Positions 35,832 to 43,849 of a DNA stretch of 64,000 nt are shown in pieces (position 1 is the stretch's first letter; each line of letters begins with the position of its first letter). Origin of the DNA: Bacteroides luhongzhouii (GTDB lineage: Bacteria; Bacteroidota; Bacteroidia; Bacteroidales; Bacteroidaceae); assembly GCF_009193295.2 (NCBI RefSeq), contig NZ_CP059973.1, positions 5,208,001 through 5,272,000 of the forward strand. The letters run 5' to 3'. Under the pieces are notes generated by a model, which was given only the letters and a program-made list of their open reading frames with translations, was not told the DNA's origin and made no database searches. The position numbers and the translations under genes were made by a program.

Positions 35832-38035
35832 AGTTAACTACCATTATTTCGACCTTTTGCCTCCTTTGCCTGTTGTGTATACAGCCCATGTATGCCGATG
35901 GAGGTTTCTGGCTACCTACACAAATACAAGGGAAAGTACATCAGACAATGAAAAAACAGGGATTACGCCTTAGTGAAAAGGATATTTACGATATCAACCA
36001 TTCGTGCCTGTCGAACGCTATCCTCTCATTAAGTTACGACAACAGTACTTTTTCTCCCTTTGCCAGTGCCTCCTTTATCTCCAGTGAAGGACTGGTGCTG
36101 ACCAATTTCCATTGTGTCGCACGGTATCTGGAACATATCTCCAATGCAGACCACGATTACGTAAAACATGGTTGCTGGGCTACCCATCGCAATGAAGAGA
36201 CCTACCTTCCAAACTTGCAGGTCAACCAACTGATAGCCATCAAAGACGTAACAGCAGAAATAACCCAAGATACCGGGAATCTTGCCGACCAGGCACTTAC
36301 CCAAAAGATTAATGAAAACGGGAATCAAATAGTCAAAGCTCAAGCCAAAGGGCGCGGCGTAGAAGGAAAAGTCTACTCATTGTTTGGCGGCAGACAATAC
36401 ATCCTTGCCGTCTTCCGCTGCTTCAAAGATGTACGCATCGTAGCCGCTCCTCCCATCTCGATAGGAAAGTTCGGAGGCGATACAGACAACTGGCAATGGC
36501 CCCGTTACTCCGCCGATTTTGCCATCTTGCGCGTTTATGTCAACGACAAAAATCAGCCGGCAGCTTACAACAAACAGAACCGTCCCTATCAGCCTGATGC
36601 TCATCTGTCTATTTCAAGTAAAGGAGTAAAGCCTGATGATTTTGTGATGGTAGCAGGGTATCCTGCACAGACAAGGCAATACGTCCCTTCGTTTGCCCTT
36701 GAGAAAATTGTATTCAAAGATACACAGGCAGAAGCAGATATTGCTAAGATTAAACTTGACTTCTACACACAACGCAAAGAAACAGCAGCCGACTCACTTT
36801 ATTCTTACTACAACATAAAAGCAGGAAGCGCAGCCAACGTCTATCTAAAATCAATCGGTGAAATCAGTGGCGTGAAAGAAGCTGGCATCATCGCCCGGAA
36901 ACAACAAGAGGAACAGGCGATGACAGAATGGATTCTGTCGGACAACGACCGTACACAACACTACGGCGCCACATTGCTCGGTGACATGAAAGCAAATTAC
37001 GAGCATCTTACTTTACTGAATTTCACCGACCAAATGTTTCGTGAAGTCGCACTTTACGGTGCTAACATCATTCCTTTTGCCGGAAAATTTGAAAAGCTGG
37101 TGCAAATGGAACAACGGAAAAGCAAGAATGCAAAGGCTGCCATGAAAGGAGAAATCCGCAAACTGAAGCCACTTACCGCAGGATTCTATCGTGATTTCAG
37201 ACTCGAAGACGACAAATATATCATGAAGAAACTATTAGCTTATTATCTGGAACACGTAGATTCTACTTTCTACTCCACGGCATTGAAAAAAGTGAAAAAA
37301 TATTATCCACAACATCTTTCCACCTACATAGACAGCCTATACGATCATTCTCCCCTGCGCAATCAGGAAAGTATGCTCACTCTTCTGGACAGCGTGCCGA
37401 CACAAGGAACAGCCGCTCTGTCACAAGACGGTTTGTATCAGTTATCACTAGGTTTCTATCTGATATATGTAGAAAAGATTAATCGCTTAAAGCAGGCGTA
37501 TCAGAATAAAAACATGAAACTCTATTCTCTGTATCTGCAAGCATACGCCGAAAAGAACAAAGAGAAACAGCTCTCTTTTGACGCCAACCGTACTCTGCGT
37601 TATTCTATCGGGAAAGTGAAAGCAGCCATTCCCGGTGAAGGTGTCATTTATACTCCATTTACAACTGTCAACGGAATGGTCAGCCGTCATCTCCTTTATG
37701 CCGGGAACAAAGATTTTCAGCTACCGGCACGTTTCGCCAAACTCATTGAACAGCGCCAGCCCAGTAAATATTTCAGCCAGAAAGTAACACCAACCTGTTG
37801 TTTCCTGACCGATGCACACACCACTTCAGGCAGTTCGGGCAGTCCGGTACTGAATGCCAAAGGAGAAGTGATCGGTATCAACTTCGACCGTATCTGGCAG
37901 GGGCTTAGCTCCGATTATGAAACTGTTGGCAATGAGAAAAGCCGTAACATCGTAGTAGATATTCGTTATGTATTATGGACTTTGGAGCAATACTCCCGTT
38001 CTCAATATGTATTAGATGAATTAGATATTCACTAA
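35828..38035 (+). CDS. S46 family dipeptidyl-peptidase (DPP7/DPP11-like)
   Basis: 735 residues. Signal peptide to MYADGG. A chymotrypsin-like double barrel carries His95 (LTNFHCV), Asp near 231 (SADFAILR) and Ser near 673 (GSSGSPVLN). A helical insertion domain lies between. Known: S46 enzymes remove N-terminal dipeptides in the periplasm. The residue before the active-site region that separates DPP7 from DPP11 specificity was not resolved here. Coupled to the metalloprotease upstream. Confidence 0.93.
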   Translation: MKLTTIISTFCLLCLLCIQPMYADGGFWLPTQIQGKVHQTMKKQGLRLSEKDIYDINHSCLSNAILSLSYDNSTFSPFASASFISSEGLVLTNFHCVARYLEHISNADHDYVKHGCWATHRNEETYLPNLQVNQLIAIKDVTAEITQDTGNLADQALTQKINENGNQIVKAQAKGRGVEGKVYSLFGGRQYILAVFRCFKDVRIVAAPPISIGKFGGDTDNWQWPRYSADFAILRVYVNDKNQPAAYNKQNRPYQPDAHLSISSKGVKPDDFVMVAGYPAQTRQYVPSFALEKIVFKDTQAEADIAKIKLDFYTQRKETAADSLYSYYNIKAGSAANVYLKSIGEISGVKEAGIIARKQQEEQAMTEWILSDNDRTQHYGATLLGDMKANYEHLTLLNFTDQMFREVALYGANIIPFAGKFEKLVQMEQRKSKNAKAAMKGEIRKLKPLTAGFYRDFRLEDDKYIMKKLLAYYLEHVDSTFYSTALKKVKKYYPQHLSTYIDSLYDHSPLRNQESMLTLLDSVPTQGTAALSQDGLYQLSLGFYLIYVEKINRLKQAYQNKNMKLYSLYLQAYAEKNKEKQLSFDANRTLRYSIGKVKAAIPGEGVIYTPFTTVNGMVSRHLLYAGNKDFQLPARFAKLIEQRQPSKYFSQKVTPTCCFLTDAHTTSGSSGSPVLNAKGEVIGINFDRIWQGLSSDYETVGNEKSRNIVVDIRYVLWTLEQYSRSQYVLDELDIH

Positions 38036-38050
38036 CCTATTAAATTCAAT

Positions 38051-38626
38051 ATGAAAATGTTATCTCCCAAAACACTCAAATACTTACGCTTAACGCACCG
38101 TTATATCTCTTTTATCTGTGCAGGCATCTTGTTTGTCTATCTCCTTTCCGGTTTCCTACTCAACCACCGGAAGGAATTCACATTCATGAATCAGAAAAAG
38201 GAATCTACAGTGGATTATATATTCCAACTTCCTGCCAATAAAGACGAGTTTACAGAAGCTGATGCACGAAAGATCCTCTCCGATCTCTCCTACAATCCCG
38301 ACTTGTATAACCGCTTTAGTTTTAGTAAAAACAAACTGACCATCTTTGGTAAAGAGCAGTTGGTTATCAAATTGGATGCAACCAGTCAGCAGGCTTTTAT
38401 TAAAGAAATGCATCGTCCCGCTTTCTTAACTGCATTGAATAAGCTACATCGCAATCCGGGTTCTTTATGGACAATAACCTCTGATGTATTCCTTTTACTC
38501 ATGCTTATTTTGCTCGTTACCGGACTTTTGATTGTTCCCGGAAAAAAAGGATTGTGGGGTATCGGCGGAATACTGACGATAGTAGGAATATTGATACCTA
38601 TATTCGTTTACTGGATGATAGCATAA
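38051..38626 (+). CDS. PepSY-associated membrane protein
   Basis: 191 residues. A membrane helix at about 19-37 (ISFICAGILFVYLLSGFLL), a central PepSY-like domain (ADARKILSDLSYNPDLYN...KLHRNPGSLW) and two C-terminal helices. Known: such proteins accompany TonB receptors for siderophores or haem and may reduce or handle the ligand at the inner membrane. Last gene of the locus, 15 bp after the peptidase. Confidence 0.8.
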   Translation: MKMLSPKTLKYLRLTHRYISFICAGILFVYLLSGFLLNHRKEFTFMNQKKESTVDYIFQLPANKDEFTEADARKILSDLSYNPDLYNRFSFSKNKLTIFGKEQLVIKLDATSQQAFIKEMHRPAFLTALNKLHRNPGSLWTITSDVFLLLMLILLVTGLLIVPGKKGLWGIGGILTIVGILIPIFVYWMIA

Positions 38627-38684
38627 TTCCTTATTGTTACCCATCCAATCTGTCTGTACTACCTTTCCGTGCCACAAAAAAATA

Positions 38685-38713
38685 AAAAAGGACCTTTATT
38701 CAAGGTCCTTTTT
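38685..38713. terminator. Bidirectional terminator
   Basis: A perfect 13-bp stem AAAAAAGGACCTT/AAGGTCCTTTTTT with T runs on both strands. It ends the PepSY gene (plus) and the small gene at 38696-38944 (minus), whose stop codon lies in the loop. Confidence 0.85.
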
Positions 38714-38944
38714 TATCACTTCGTCCATTTCTTTTATACGTTTCTCGCGGTCTTTAATAGGACCGTCTTTCTTGTCATTCTTGAATACGTCATCGGCACG
38801 GTCGGCAACCTCGCCGCTCCATTCTTCAAACTGGTCTTTAGCCGGACGGCCATTCGGTTCGATATTTTCTTCGGCTATCGAATCATGCCTGTTAATCATA
38901 TCATCCATAAGTTCTCGTTTTAAAAGTTTATGGCTATAAGACAA
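38696..38944 (-). CDS. Small acidic/charged hypothetical protein
   Basis: Up to 82 residues; later starts at MDDMINRHDS (38908 or 38899) are equally possible. Highly charged: GRPAKDQFEEW, DVFKNDKKDGPIKDREKRIKEM, ending IKKDLE. No membrane segment. The stop codon sits in the loop of the shared terminator. No named family. The palindrome array at 39066-39212 lies about 120 bp upstream. Confidence 0.6.
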   Translation of the reverse strand: MSYSHKLLKRELMDDMINRHDSIAEENIEPNGRPAKDQFEEWSGEVADRADDVFKNDKKDGPIKDREKRIKEMDEVIKKDLE

Positions 38945-39065
38945 TACAAACGAAGAAAAGTTTTCTGTTTTAATGATTTTTGAAGAAATCAGTCATGTTA
39001 TTATACTATCAAAAGTACTCCAACATAATCCGGCTATTACAGAGTAAAGGTTGTTTCATCGGCGA

Positions 39066-39212
39066 GAAACTACAGTTCCATCAGTGTGAAACTATAGTTT
39101 CATCAGTAAGAAACTAATAGTTCCAAGCAAGAGAAACTAAAGTTTCAACCCTGTGAAACTAAAGTTTCAAGGCATAGAACAAACAGTTTCAAGCCTTGAA
39201 ACTATCAGTTAC
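39066..39212. repeat. Seven GAAACTA-TAGTTTC palindromes at a 22-bp period
   Basis: Imperfect copies of GAAACTATAGTTTC start at 39066, 39088, 39110, 39133, 39155, 39177 and 39198 (steps 22, 22, 23, 22, 22, 21). The copy at 39088 is a perfect 14-bp palindrome and 39133 and 39155 have one central mismatch. A degenerate half site precedes at about 39044. The spacers are about 8 bp, too short for CRISPR. All sites face one side of the helix. Confidence 0.85.
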
Positions 39213-39318
39213 AAGGCAGATCCCGCCCCGTAAGTACAAGGATAATAATAGAATAGCTTATCTACCTATGGTTAATACGATTAATTTTAGGCAATGAGAT
39301 TTCATTTGTGATTTTTAC

Positions 39319-39351
39319 TTGATTCGGGTATGCATCTCTATCATATCTTTG
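39319..39351 (+). promoter_or_regulatory. Putative promoter in the repeat-rich intergenic region
   Basis: TTG at 39319-39321, a 22-bp spacer, and TATCTTTG at 39344-39351. No convincing gene follows; a small frame at 39330 starts upstream of the box and is not credible. It could drive an RNA across 39358-39490. Confidence 0.45.
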
Positions 39352-39377
39352 TAGTGCGTTTATCTCTCCTTGGCTTT

Positions 39378-39480
39378 GCTGTGACAGCATTATTGCCGTC
39401 ACAGTGCTGTCACCATGTTGCTGTCACTCCATTATTTTATCATTATCAAGCAGTTAAGTCACAATCGGTGACAGATGACA
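39378..39480 (+). repeat. Cluster of GCTGTGAC/GTCAC repeats with hairpin potential
   Basis: GTGAC or GTCAC occurs at 39381, 39398, 39409, 39423, 39458 and 39468, mostly within GCTGTCAC. GTGACAGCA (39381-39389) can pair with TGCTGTCAC (39405-39413), giving a 9-bp stem if transcribed. A T-rich tract follows at about 39487. The rest of 38945-39577 holds no gene I can support. Confidence 0.5.
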
Positions 39481-39577
39481 GCAAATTTATTTTTTTATTT
39501 ATTAGAGAGAGCTGGCTGAATTCAAGTTATAAATGCAATATCTCTTTTTATTAATTGGACTTTGAATGCAAGGTTGC

Positions 39578-40594
39578 TTATTTATTCCGATAGAGTTGCG
39601 GACGGAAAGGAACATAAAGAGTGTAATTACTATCCGCCGGCTTTCCTCCCGCCAATGCAGGTGACCACTTCGGCATTCCTTTGACAATGCGGAGGGCCTC
39701 CTCTGCAAATTCTGGATGAGTGGAACGCAGAATATGAGGGCGAAGGATAACTCCTTCTTTATCAATGGTAAACTCACACAAAGCATACCCCGAAACATTC
39801 TTCTCTAAAAGTCCTGCCGGATAAACCATTTCACTGGCAATATATTCTTCCGGACTCATCGCAGAGAAATGAGCTGGTTCTTCCACCTGCTTTCCGGAAA
39901 GCGTCTTTGCACGGGGACCTACCGGATAAATTCCAACATACATCGGTTGTTTATAAGCATCCGGCTCTTCCTTACTACGCTGTTGCAATACTTTCAATAA
40001 AGAAGCAGCCTCTTCCGCCAATGTCTGTTCCGAAATATTCTCCCCCCGGGATAACATATACGCCGACTGACAAACCAATACAAGACGTTCCATCAACGTT
40101 CCTTTTTCCGGCGACCATTTACGTCCCATCCGCTCTTTGCCTTTTGCGTCCGTAGAAGAAAAGTAATAGACAATTCCATCCAAACCAGCCGTAGAACCAT
40201 CCAAATCCTGCACCTGTTCTGTCACCAAACGGAAGATGGCCCCTAAAGACTGATACAGGGAAGCACTGATGACAACCGATTTTGTATCCACCGTCACCGT
40301 CCCCTTCTCCGCCTGCCAGTAGGTACGGGATAGTGTGTTCGAAATCAGCGTATAACGCCCGTTCTTCCTTTCTACTGACATTGCATACTCCGGCGAAAAG
40401 GAAGGGATAGCTGCAAAACGCGCATAAGGCTGTTTCTGAAAGCCAGCATTAAGTAAAGAAAACACACTACGGTAATATTCGCCTAACTCGCCTGTATAAG
40501 AAGAAAAAGGTTTCACCGGCTCCAAATAGTCAATCTGGGCCGCCAGGCGAAAAGAAAAGGTTAAAAGCAGAAGACAGAAAACAATCTTTTTCAT
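39578..40594 (-). CDS. Secreted protein with C-terminal TonB-like domain
   Basis: 338 residues from the ATG at 40594, which follows a TATCTTTG box at 40626-40633; an in-frame ATG at 40735 lies upstream of that promoter. Signal peptide to RLAAQ. A middle domain with QSLGAIFRLVTEQ and YFSSTDAKGKERMG is unrecognised. The last 75 residues have the TonB C-terminal pattern (ALCEFTIDKEG, EEALRIVKGMPKWSPALAGGK, LYVPFRPQL). There is no membrane anchor after the signal peptide, so it is periplasmic or outer-membrane rather than a classical TonB. Confidence 0.75.
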   Translation of the reverse strand: MKKIVFCLLLLTFSFRLAAQIDYLEPVKPFSSYTGELGEYYRSVFSLLNAGFQKQPYARFAAIPSFSPEYAMSVERKNGRYTLISNTLSRTYWQAEKGTVTVDTKSVVISASLYQSLGAIFRLVTEQVQDLDGSTAGLDGIVYYFSSTDAKGKERMGRKWSPEKGTLMERLVLVCQSAYMLSRGENISEQTLAEEAASLLKVLQQRSKEEPDAYKQPMYVGIYPVGPRAKTLSGKQVEEPAHFSAMSPEEYIASEMVYPAGLLEKNVSGYALCEFTIDKEGVILRPHILRSTHPEFAEEALRIVKGMPKWSPALAGGKPADSNYTLYVPFRPQLYRNK

Positions 40595-40625
40595 AAGTTG
40601 CCGGATTTTCGGTACATATCGGCAA

Positions 40626-40633
40626 CAAAGATA
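40626..40633 (-). promoter_or_regulatory. -7 box of the TonB-domain gene
   Basis: TATCTTTG on the minus strand, 31 bp before the ATG at 40594. Divergent from the pheS promoter 32 bp away. Confidence 0.65.
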
Positions 40634-40664
40634 CAAATTATTTCGATGGTTCGTGATAAAATTA

Positions 40665-40672
40665 TATCTTTG
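40665..40672 (+). promoter_or_regulatory. -7 box of pheS
   Basis: TATCTTTG, with a weak TTTC at the -33 position 20 bp upstream; leader of about 35 nt. Confidence 0.65.
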
Positions 40673-40714
40673 CACGGTTTTTACTAAGAAACTGAATAAC
40701 AATACATCGAAAAT

Positions 40715-41734
40715 ATGATAGCTAAGATTGAACAACTTCTGAAAGAGGTGGAAGCCTTACACGCCTCCAATGCCGAAGAACTCGAAGCTCTCCGCATCAA
40801 ATACCTAAGTAAGAAGGGAGCCATTAACGACTTAATGGCAGATTTCCGTAATGTAGCTGCCGAACAGAAAAAAGAAGTCGGCATGAGACTGAATGAACTG
40901 AAGACAAAAGCGCAGGACAAAATCAACGCGCTGAAAGAATTGTTTGAAAGTCAGGACAATGATTGTGACGGATTGGATTTGACGCGTTCGGCTTATCCCG
41001 TGGAACTCGGTACACGCCACCCGCTCACCATTGTAAAGAACGAAATCATCGATATCTTTGCCCGCCTGGGATTCAGCATTGCCGAAGGTCCGGAAATTGA
41101 AGATGACTGGCATGTATTCTCGGCACTCAACTTTGCCGAAGATCATCCGGCACGTGATATGCAGGACACTTTCTTTATCGAAGCTCACCCGGACGTTGTA
41201 TTGCGCACGCATACTTCTTCCGTACAGACCCGTGTGATGGAAACTTCACAACCTCCTATCCGCATCATCTGTCCGGGACGTGTGTATCGTAACGAAGCAA
41301 TCAGCTATCGCGCACACTGTTTCTTCCATCAGGTAGAGGCACTGTATGTAGACAAAAACGTATCGTTCACCGACTTGAAACAAGTTCTGTTGCTTTTCGC
41401 TAAAGAAATGTTCGGTACTGATACAAAGATTCGTCTGCGTCCGTCTTATTTCCCGTTCACTGAACCAAGTGCTGAAATGGACATCAGCTGTAATATCTGC
41501 GGCGGTAAAGGTTGTCCGTTCTGTAAACACACCGGCTGGGTAGAAATCCTCGGTTGCGGTATGGTAGACCCGAATGTGCTTGAATCTAACGGTATAGACA
41601 GCAAAGTATACAGCGGTTATGCTCTCGGTATGGGTATCGAGCGTATCACAAACCTGAAATATCAGGTGAAAGACCTCCGTATGTTCTCTGAAAACGATAC
41701 TCGCTTCCTGAAAGAATTCGAAGCGGCATATTAA
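40715..41734 (+). CDS. pheS: Phenylalanine-tRNA ligase alpha subunit
   Basis: Role: catalytic subunit of PheRS, charging tRNA-Phe in an alpha2-beta2 enzyme. Seen: an N-terminal coiled coil (about residues 1-85), then class II motifs: RHPLTIVKNEI, motif 2 GRVYRNEAISYRAH-CFFHQVE, and motif 3 GMGIERITNLKYQV. It also has the CNICGGKGCPFCKHTGW zinc-finger-like insertion seen in Bacteroidetes enzymes. Length 339 is normal. pheT is not adjacent. Confidence 0.97.
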   Translation: MIAKIEQLLKEVEALHASNAEELEALRIKYLSKKGAINDLMADFRNVAAEQKKEVGMRLNELKTKAQDKINALKELFESQDNDCDGLDLTRSAYPVELGTRHPLTIVKNEIIDIFARLGFSIAEGPEIEDDWHVFSALNFAEDHPARDMQDTFFIEAHPDVVLRTHTSSVQTRVMETSQPPIRIICPGRVYRNEAISYRAHCFFHQVEALYVDKNVSFTDLKQVLLLFAKEMFGTDTKIRLRPSYFPFTEPSAEMDISCNICGGKGCPFCKHTGWVEILGCGMVDPNVLESNGIDSKVYSGYALGMGIERITNLKYQVKDLRMFSENDTRFLKEFEAAY

Positions 41735-41754
41735 TAATGTGCTAAATTTACCAG

Positions 41755-41806
41755 TATGCCAATGTTCCCAATGAAACCGTCGGACGGTGATCGGGACATT
41801 GGCATA
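41755..41806 (+). promoter_or_regulatory. Nested hairpin between pheS and the MFS gene
   Basis: TATGCCAATGTTCCC (41755-41769) pairs with GGGACATTGGCATA (41793-41806) with one bulged T. Inside it ACCGTC/GACGGT (41776-41781/41783-41788) forms a second stem around one G. No T run follows. Possibly an mRNA-stabilising or regulatory structure. Confidence 0.55.
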
Positions 41807-41855
41807 TTCATCAACAGACCAATCAGACCAACCGCCCCGGGTTCCAACCCACGCG

Positions 41856-41867
41856 AATCGGCCGATT
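41856..41867. promoter_or_regulatory. Perfect 12-bp palindrome before the MFS start
   Basis: AATCGGCCGATT, 15 bp upstream of the ATG at 41883. Candidate operator; no regulator gene is adjacent. Confidence 0.35.
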
Positions 41868-41882
41868 GAACGATCATTCATT

Positions 41883-43082
41883 ATGGCAAAGGATAGACTC
41901 ATTACTCCCAGTTATTGTTTCATCTTGGCAGCCAACTTCCTGCTCTACTTCGGCTTTTGGTTGTTGATTCCTGTTTTGCCGTTTTATTTATCCGAATTTT
42001 TCCAAACTGGAAATTCCACTATTGGCATTGTACTTTCCTGCTATACGGTAGCCGCCCTCTGCATCCGTCCGTTTTCCGGTTATCTGCTCGACACGTTTGC
42101 CCGCAAACCTCTTTATTTATTTGCTTACTTCATCTTTATGATGATGTTCGGCGGATACCTGATAGCCGGCTCCCTTACCTTATTTATTATATTCCGAATC
42201 ATTCATGGCGTCTCTTTCGGAATGGTTACAGTAGGAGGAAACACGGTAGTGATAGACATTATGCCATCTTCCCGCCGCGGAGAAGGCTTAGGCTATTACG
42301 GGCTCACCAACAATACAGCTATGTCTATCGGACCGATGTTCGGACTGTTTCTGCACGATGCAGGAGTCTCTTTTGCTACGATCTTCTGTTATGCATTCGG
42401 TTCCTGCATTTTAGGTTTCCTATGTGCCGGTCTGGTGAAAACTCCCTATAAACCTCCTGTGAAACGGGAACCGATTTCACTCGACCGTTTCATTTTGATG
42501 AAAGGACTGCCAGCCGGACTTAGCCTGCTGTTACTTTCCATCCCCTACGGAATGACAACCAACTATGTCGCCATGTATGCCCGCCAAATCGGATTGAACA
42601 CACAAACCGGATTCTTCTTTACCTTTATGGCTGTCGGCATGGCAATCTCCCGCATCTTTTCGGGGAAACTGGTGGATCGTGGAAAAATAACGCAAGTAAT
42701 AATGGCCGGATTATATCTGGTTGTTTGCAGTTTCTTCCTGCTTTCAGCCTGTGTTTATCTGATTCAATGGAATGATACTGTTTGCAACATCCTGTTTTTT
42801 GGTATCGCATTGTTGATGGGGGTCGGATTCGGGATCATGTTTCCGGCATTTAATACGTTGTTTGTCAACCTCGCCCCCAATAGCCAGCGGGGAACAGCCA
42901 CTTCCACTTATCTCACTTCCTGGGATGTAGGAATCGGTATCGGTATGCTGACCGGCGGATATATCGCAGAAATAAGTACATTTGATAAGGCCTATCTTTT
43001 CGGAGCCTGCCTGACGGTAGTTTCCGCTATCTATTTCAAACTAAAAGTGACGCCTCATTACCATAAAAACAAGCTACGATGA
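41883..43082 (+). CDS. MFS transporter
   Basis: 399 residues from MAKDRLITPSY; the frame extends upstream but that part has no transporter features and covers the hairpin at 41755. Twelve hydrophobic segments. The MFS loop 2-3 motif appears as GYLLDTFARKPLY (about 75-87) and its repeat as GKLVDRGKITQ. Similar to drug or sugar efflux members. Substrate unknown. Its stop overlaps nth by 4 bp. Confidence 0.9.
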   Translation: MAKDRLITPSYCFILAANFLLYFGFWLLIPVLPFYLSEFFQTGNSTIGIVLSCYTVAALCIRPFSGYLLDTFARKPLYLFAYFIFMMMFGGYLIAGSLTLFIIFRIIHGVSFGMVTVGGNTVVIDIMPSSRRGEGLGYYGLTNNTAMSIGPMFGLFLHDAGVSFATIFCYAFGSCILGFLCAGLVKTPYKPPVKREPISLDRFILMKGLPAGLSLLLLSIPYGMTTNYVAMYARQIGLNTQTGFFFTFMAVGMAISRIFSGKLVDRGKITQVIMAGLYLVVCSFFLLSACVYLIQWNDTVCNILFFGIALLMGVGFGIMFPAFNTLFVNLAPNSQRGTATSTYLTSWDVGIGIGMLTGGYIAEISTFDKAYLFGACLTVVSAIYFKLKVTPHYHKNKLR

Positions 43083-43756
43083 GAAAGAAAGAACGTTATG
43101 AGAAAGTAATCGCCTGGTTTCAGGACAACATTCCTGTAGCCGAAACCGAACTGCATTACAACAATCCGTATGAGTTGCTGATCGCTGTTATTCTTTCTGC
43201 ACAATGCACGGACAAACGGGTGAATATCATTACTCCTCCTTTGTATAAAGATTTTCCGACTCCGGAAGCACTGGCAGCCACTACACCGGAAGTTATTTTC
43301 GAATATATACGAAGCGTGTCCTATCCGAACAACAAAGCCAAACATCTGGTTGGCATGGCAAAGATGCTGGTGAATGACTTCAACAGTCAGGTGCCCGACA
43401 ATCTGGACGATTTGATAAAGTTGCCTGGCGTAGGAAGAAAAACGGCCAATGTCATCCAGTCGGTAGTGTTCAATAAAGCTGCAATGGCGGTAGATACACA
43501 CGTATTCCGTGTCAGCCACCGCATCGGACTGGTGCCGGACAGTTGCACCACTCCGTTCAGTGTGGAAAAAGAATTGGTGAAGAATATTCCGGAAAAACTC
43601 ATACCGATTGCTCACCATTGGCTCATTCTGCACGGTCGTTATGTTTGTCAGGCACGCACTCCCAAATGTGACACCTGTGGTTTGCAAATGATGTGCAAAT
43701 ATTTCTGTAACACCTATAAAGTTACGAAAGAGGAACCAAAAGCCAAGAATAAATAA
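43079..43756 (+). CDS. nth: Endonuclease III
   Basis: 225 residues. Role: DNA glycosylase/AP lyase of base excision repair for oxidised pyrimidines. Seen: HhH with catalytic Lys in LPGVGRKTANV, catalytic Asp in VDTHVFRVSHRIG, and a [4Fe-4S] loop with spacing C-x6-C-x2-C-x5-C (CQARTPKCDTCGLQMMC). A lysine-rich tail ends it. ATG overlaps the MFS stop. Confidence 0.97.
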   Translation: MRKKERYEKVIAWFQDNIPVAETELHYNNPYELLIAVILSAQCTDKRVNIITPPLYKDFPTPEALAATTPEVIFEYIRSVSYPNNKAKHLVGMAKMLVNDFNSQVPDNLDDLIKLPGVGRKTANVIQSVVFNKAAMAVDTHVFRVSHRIGLVPDSCTTPFSVEKELVKNIPEKLIPIAHHWLILHGRYVCQARTPKCDTCGLQMMCKYFCNTYKVTKEEPKAKNK

Positions 43757-43787
43757 CGATTTAATAGCAAGGAACCGAAATAAATAG

Positions 43788-43795
43788 TAACTTTG
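43788..43795 (+). promoter_or_regulatory. -7 box of pgk
   Basis: TAACTTTG, about 55 bp before the ATG at 43850. Confidence 0.6.
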
Positions 43796-43849
43796 CGGTC
43801 GTTCTAAAAGAAGAATTTTAAAAACACTTTTAAATAAAAATAGAGTATT

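Noticed and set aside
39066..39212. CRISPR array
   Set aside because: Repeat units are 14-bp palindromes with spacers of about 8 bp and no cas genes; CRISPR needs longer repeats and spacers.
39330..39554. 74-codon plus frame over the GTCAC repeats
   Set aside because: The start precedes the promoter box, and the frame translates palindromic repeats; Cys/His-rich composition is a by-product.
41246..41902. 218-codon minus-strand frame opposite pheS
   Set aside because: Antisense shadow of pheS and the following leader; no family resemblance or promoter.
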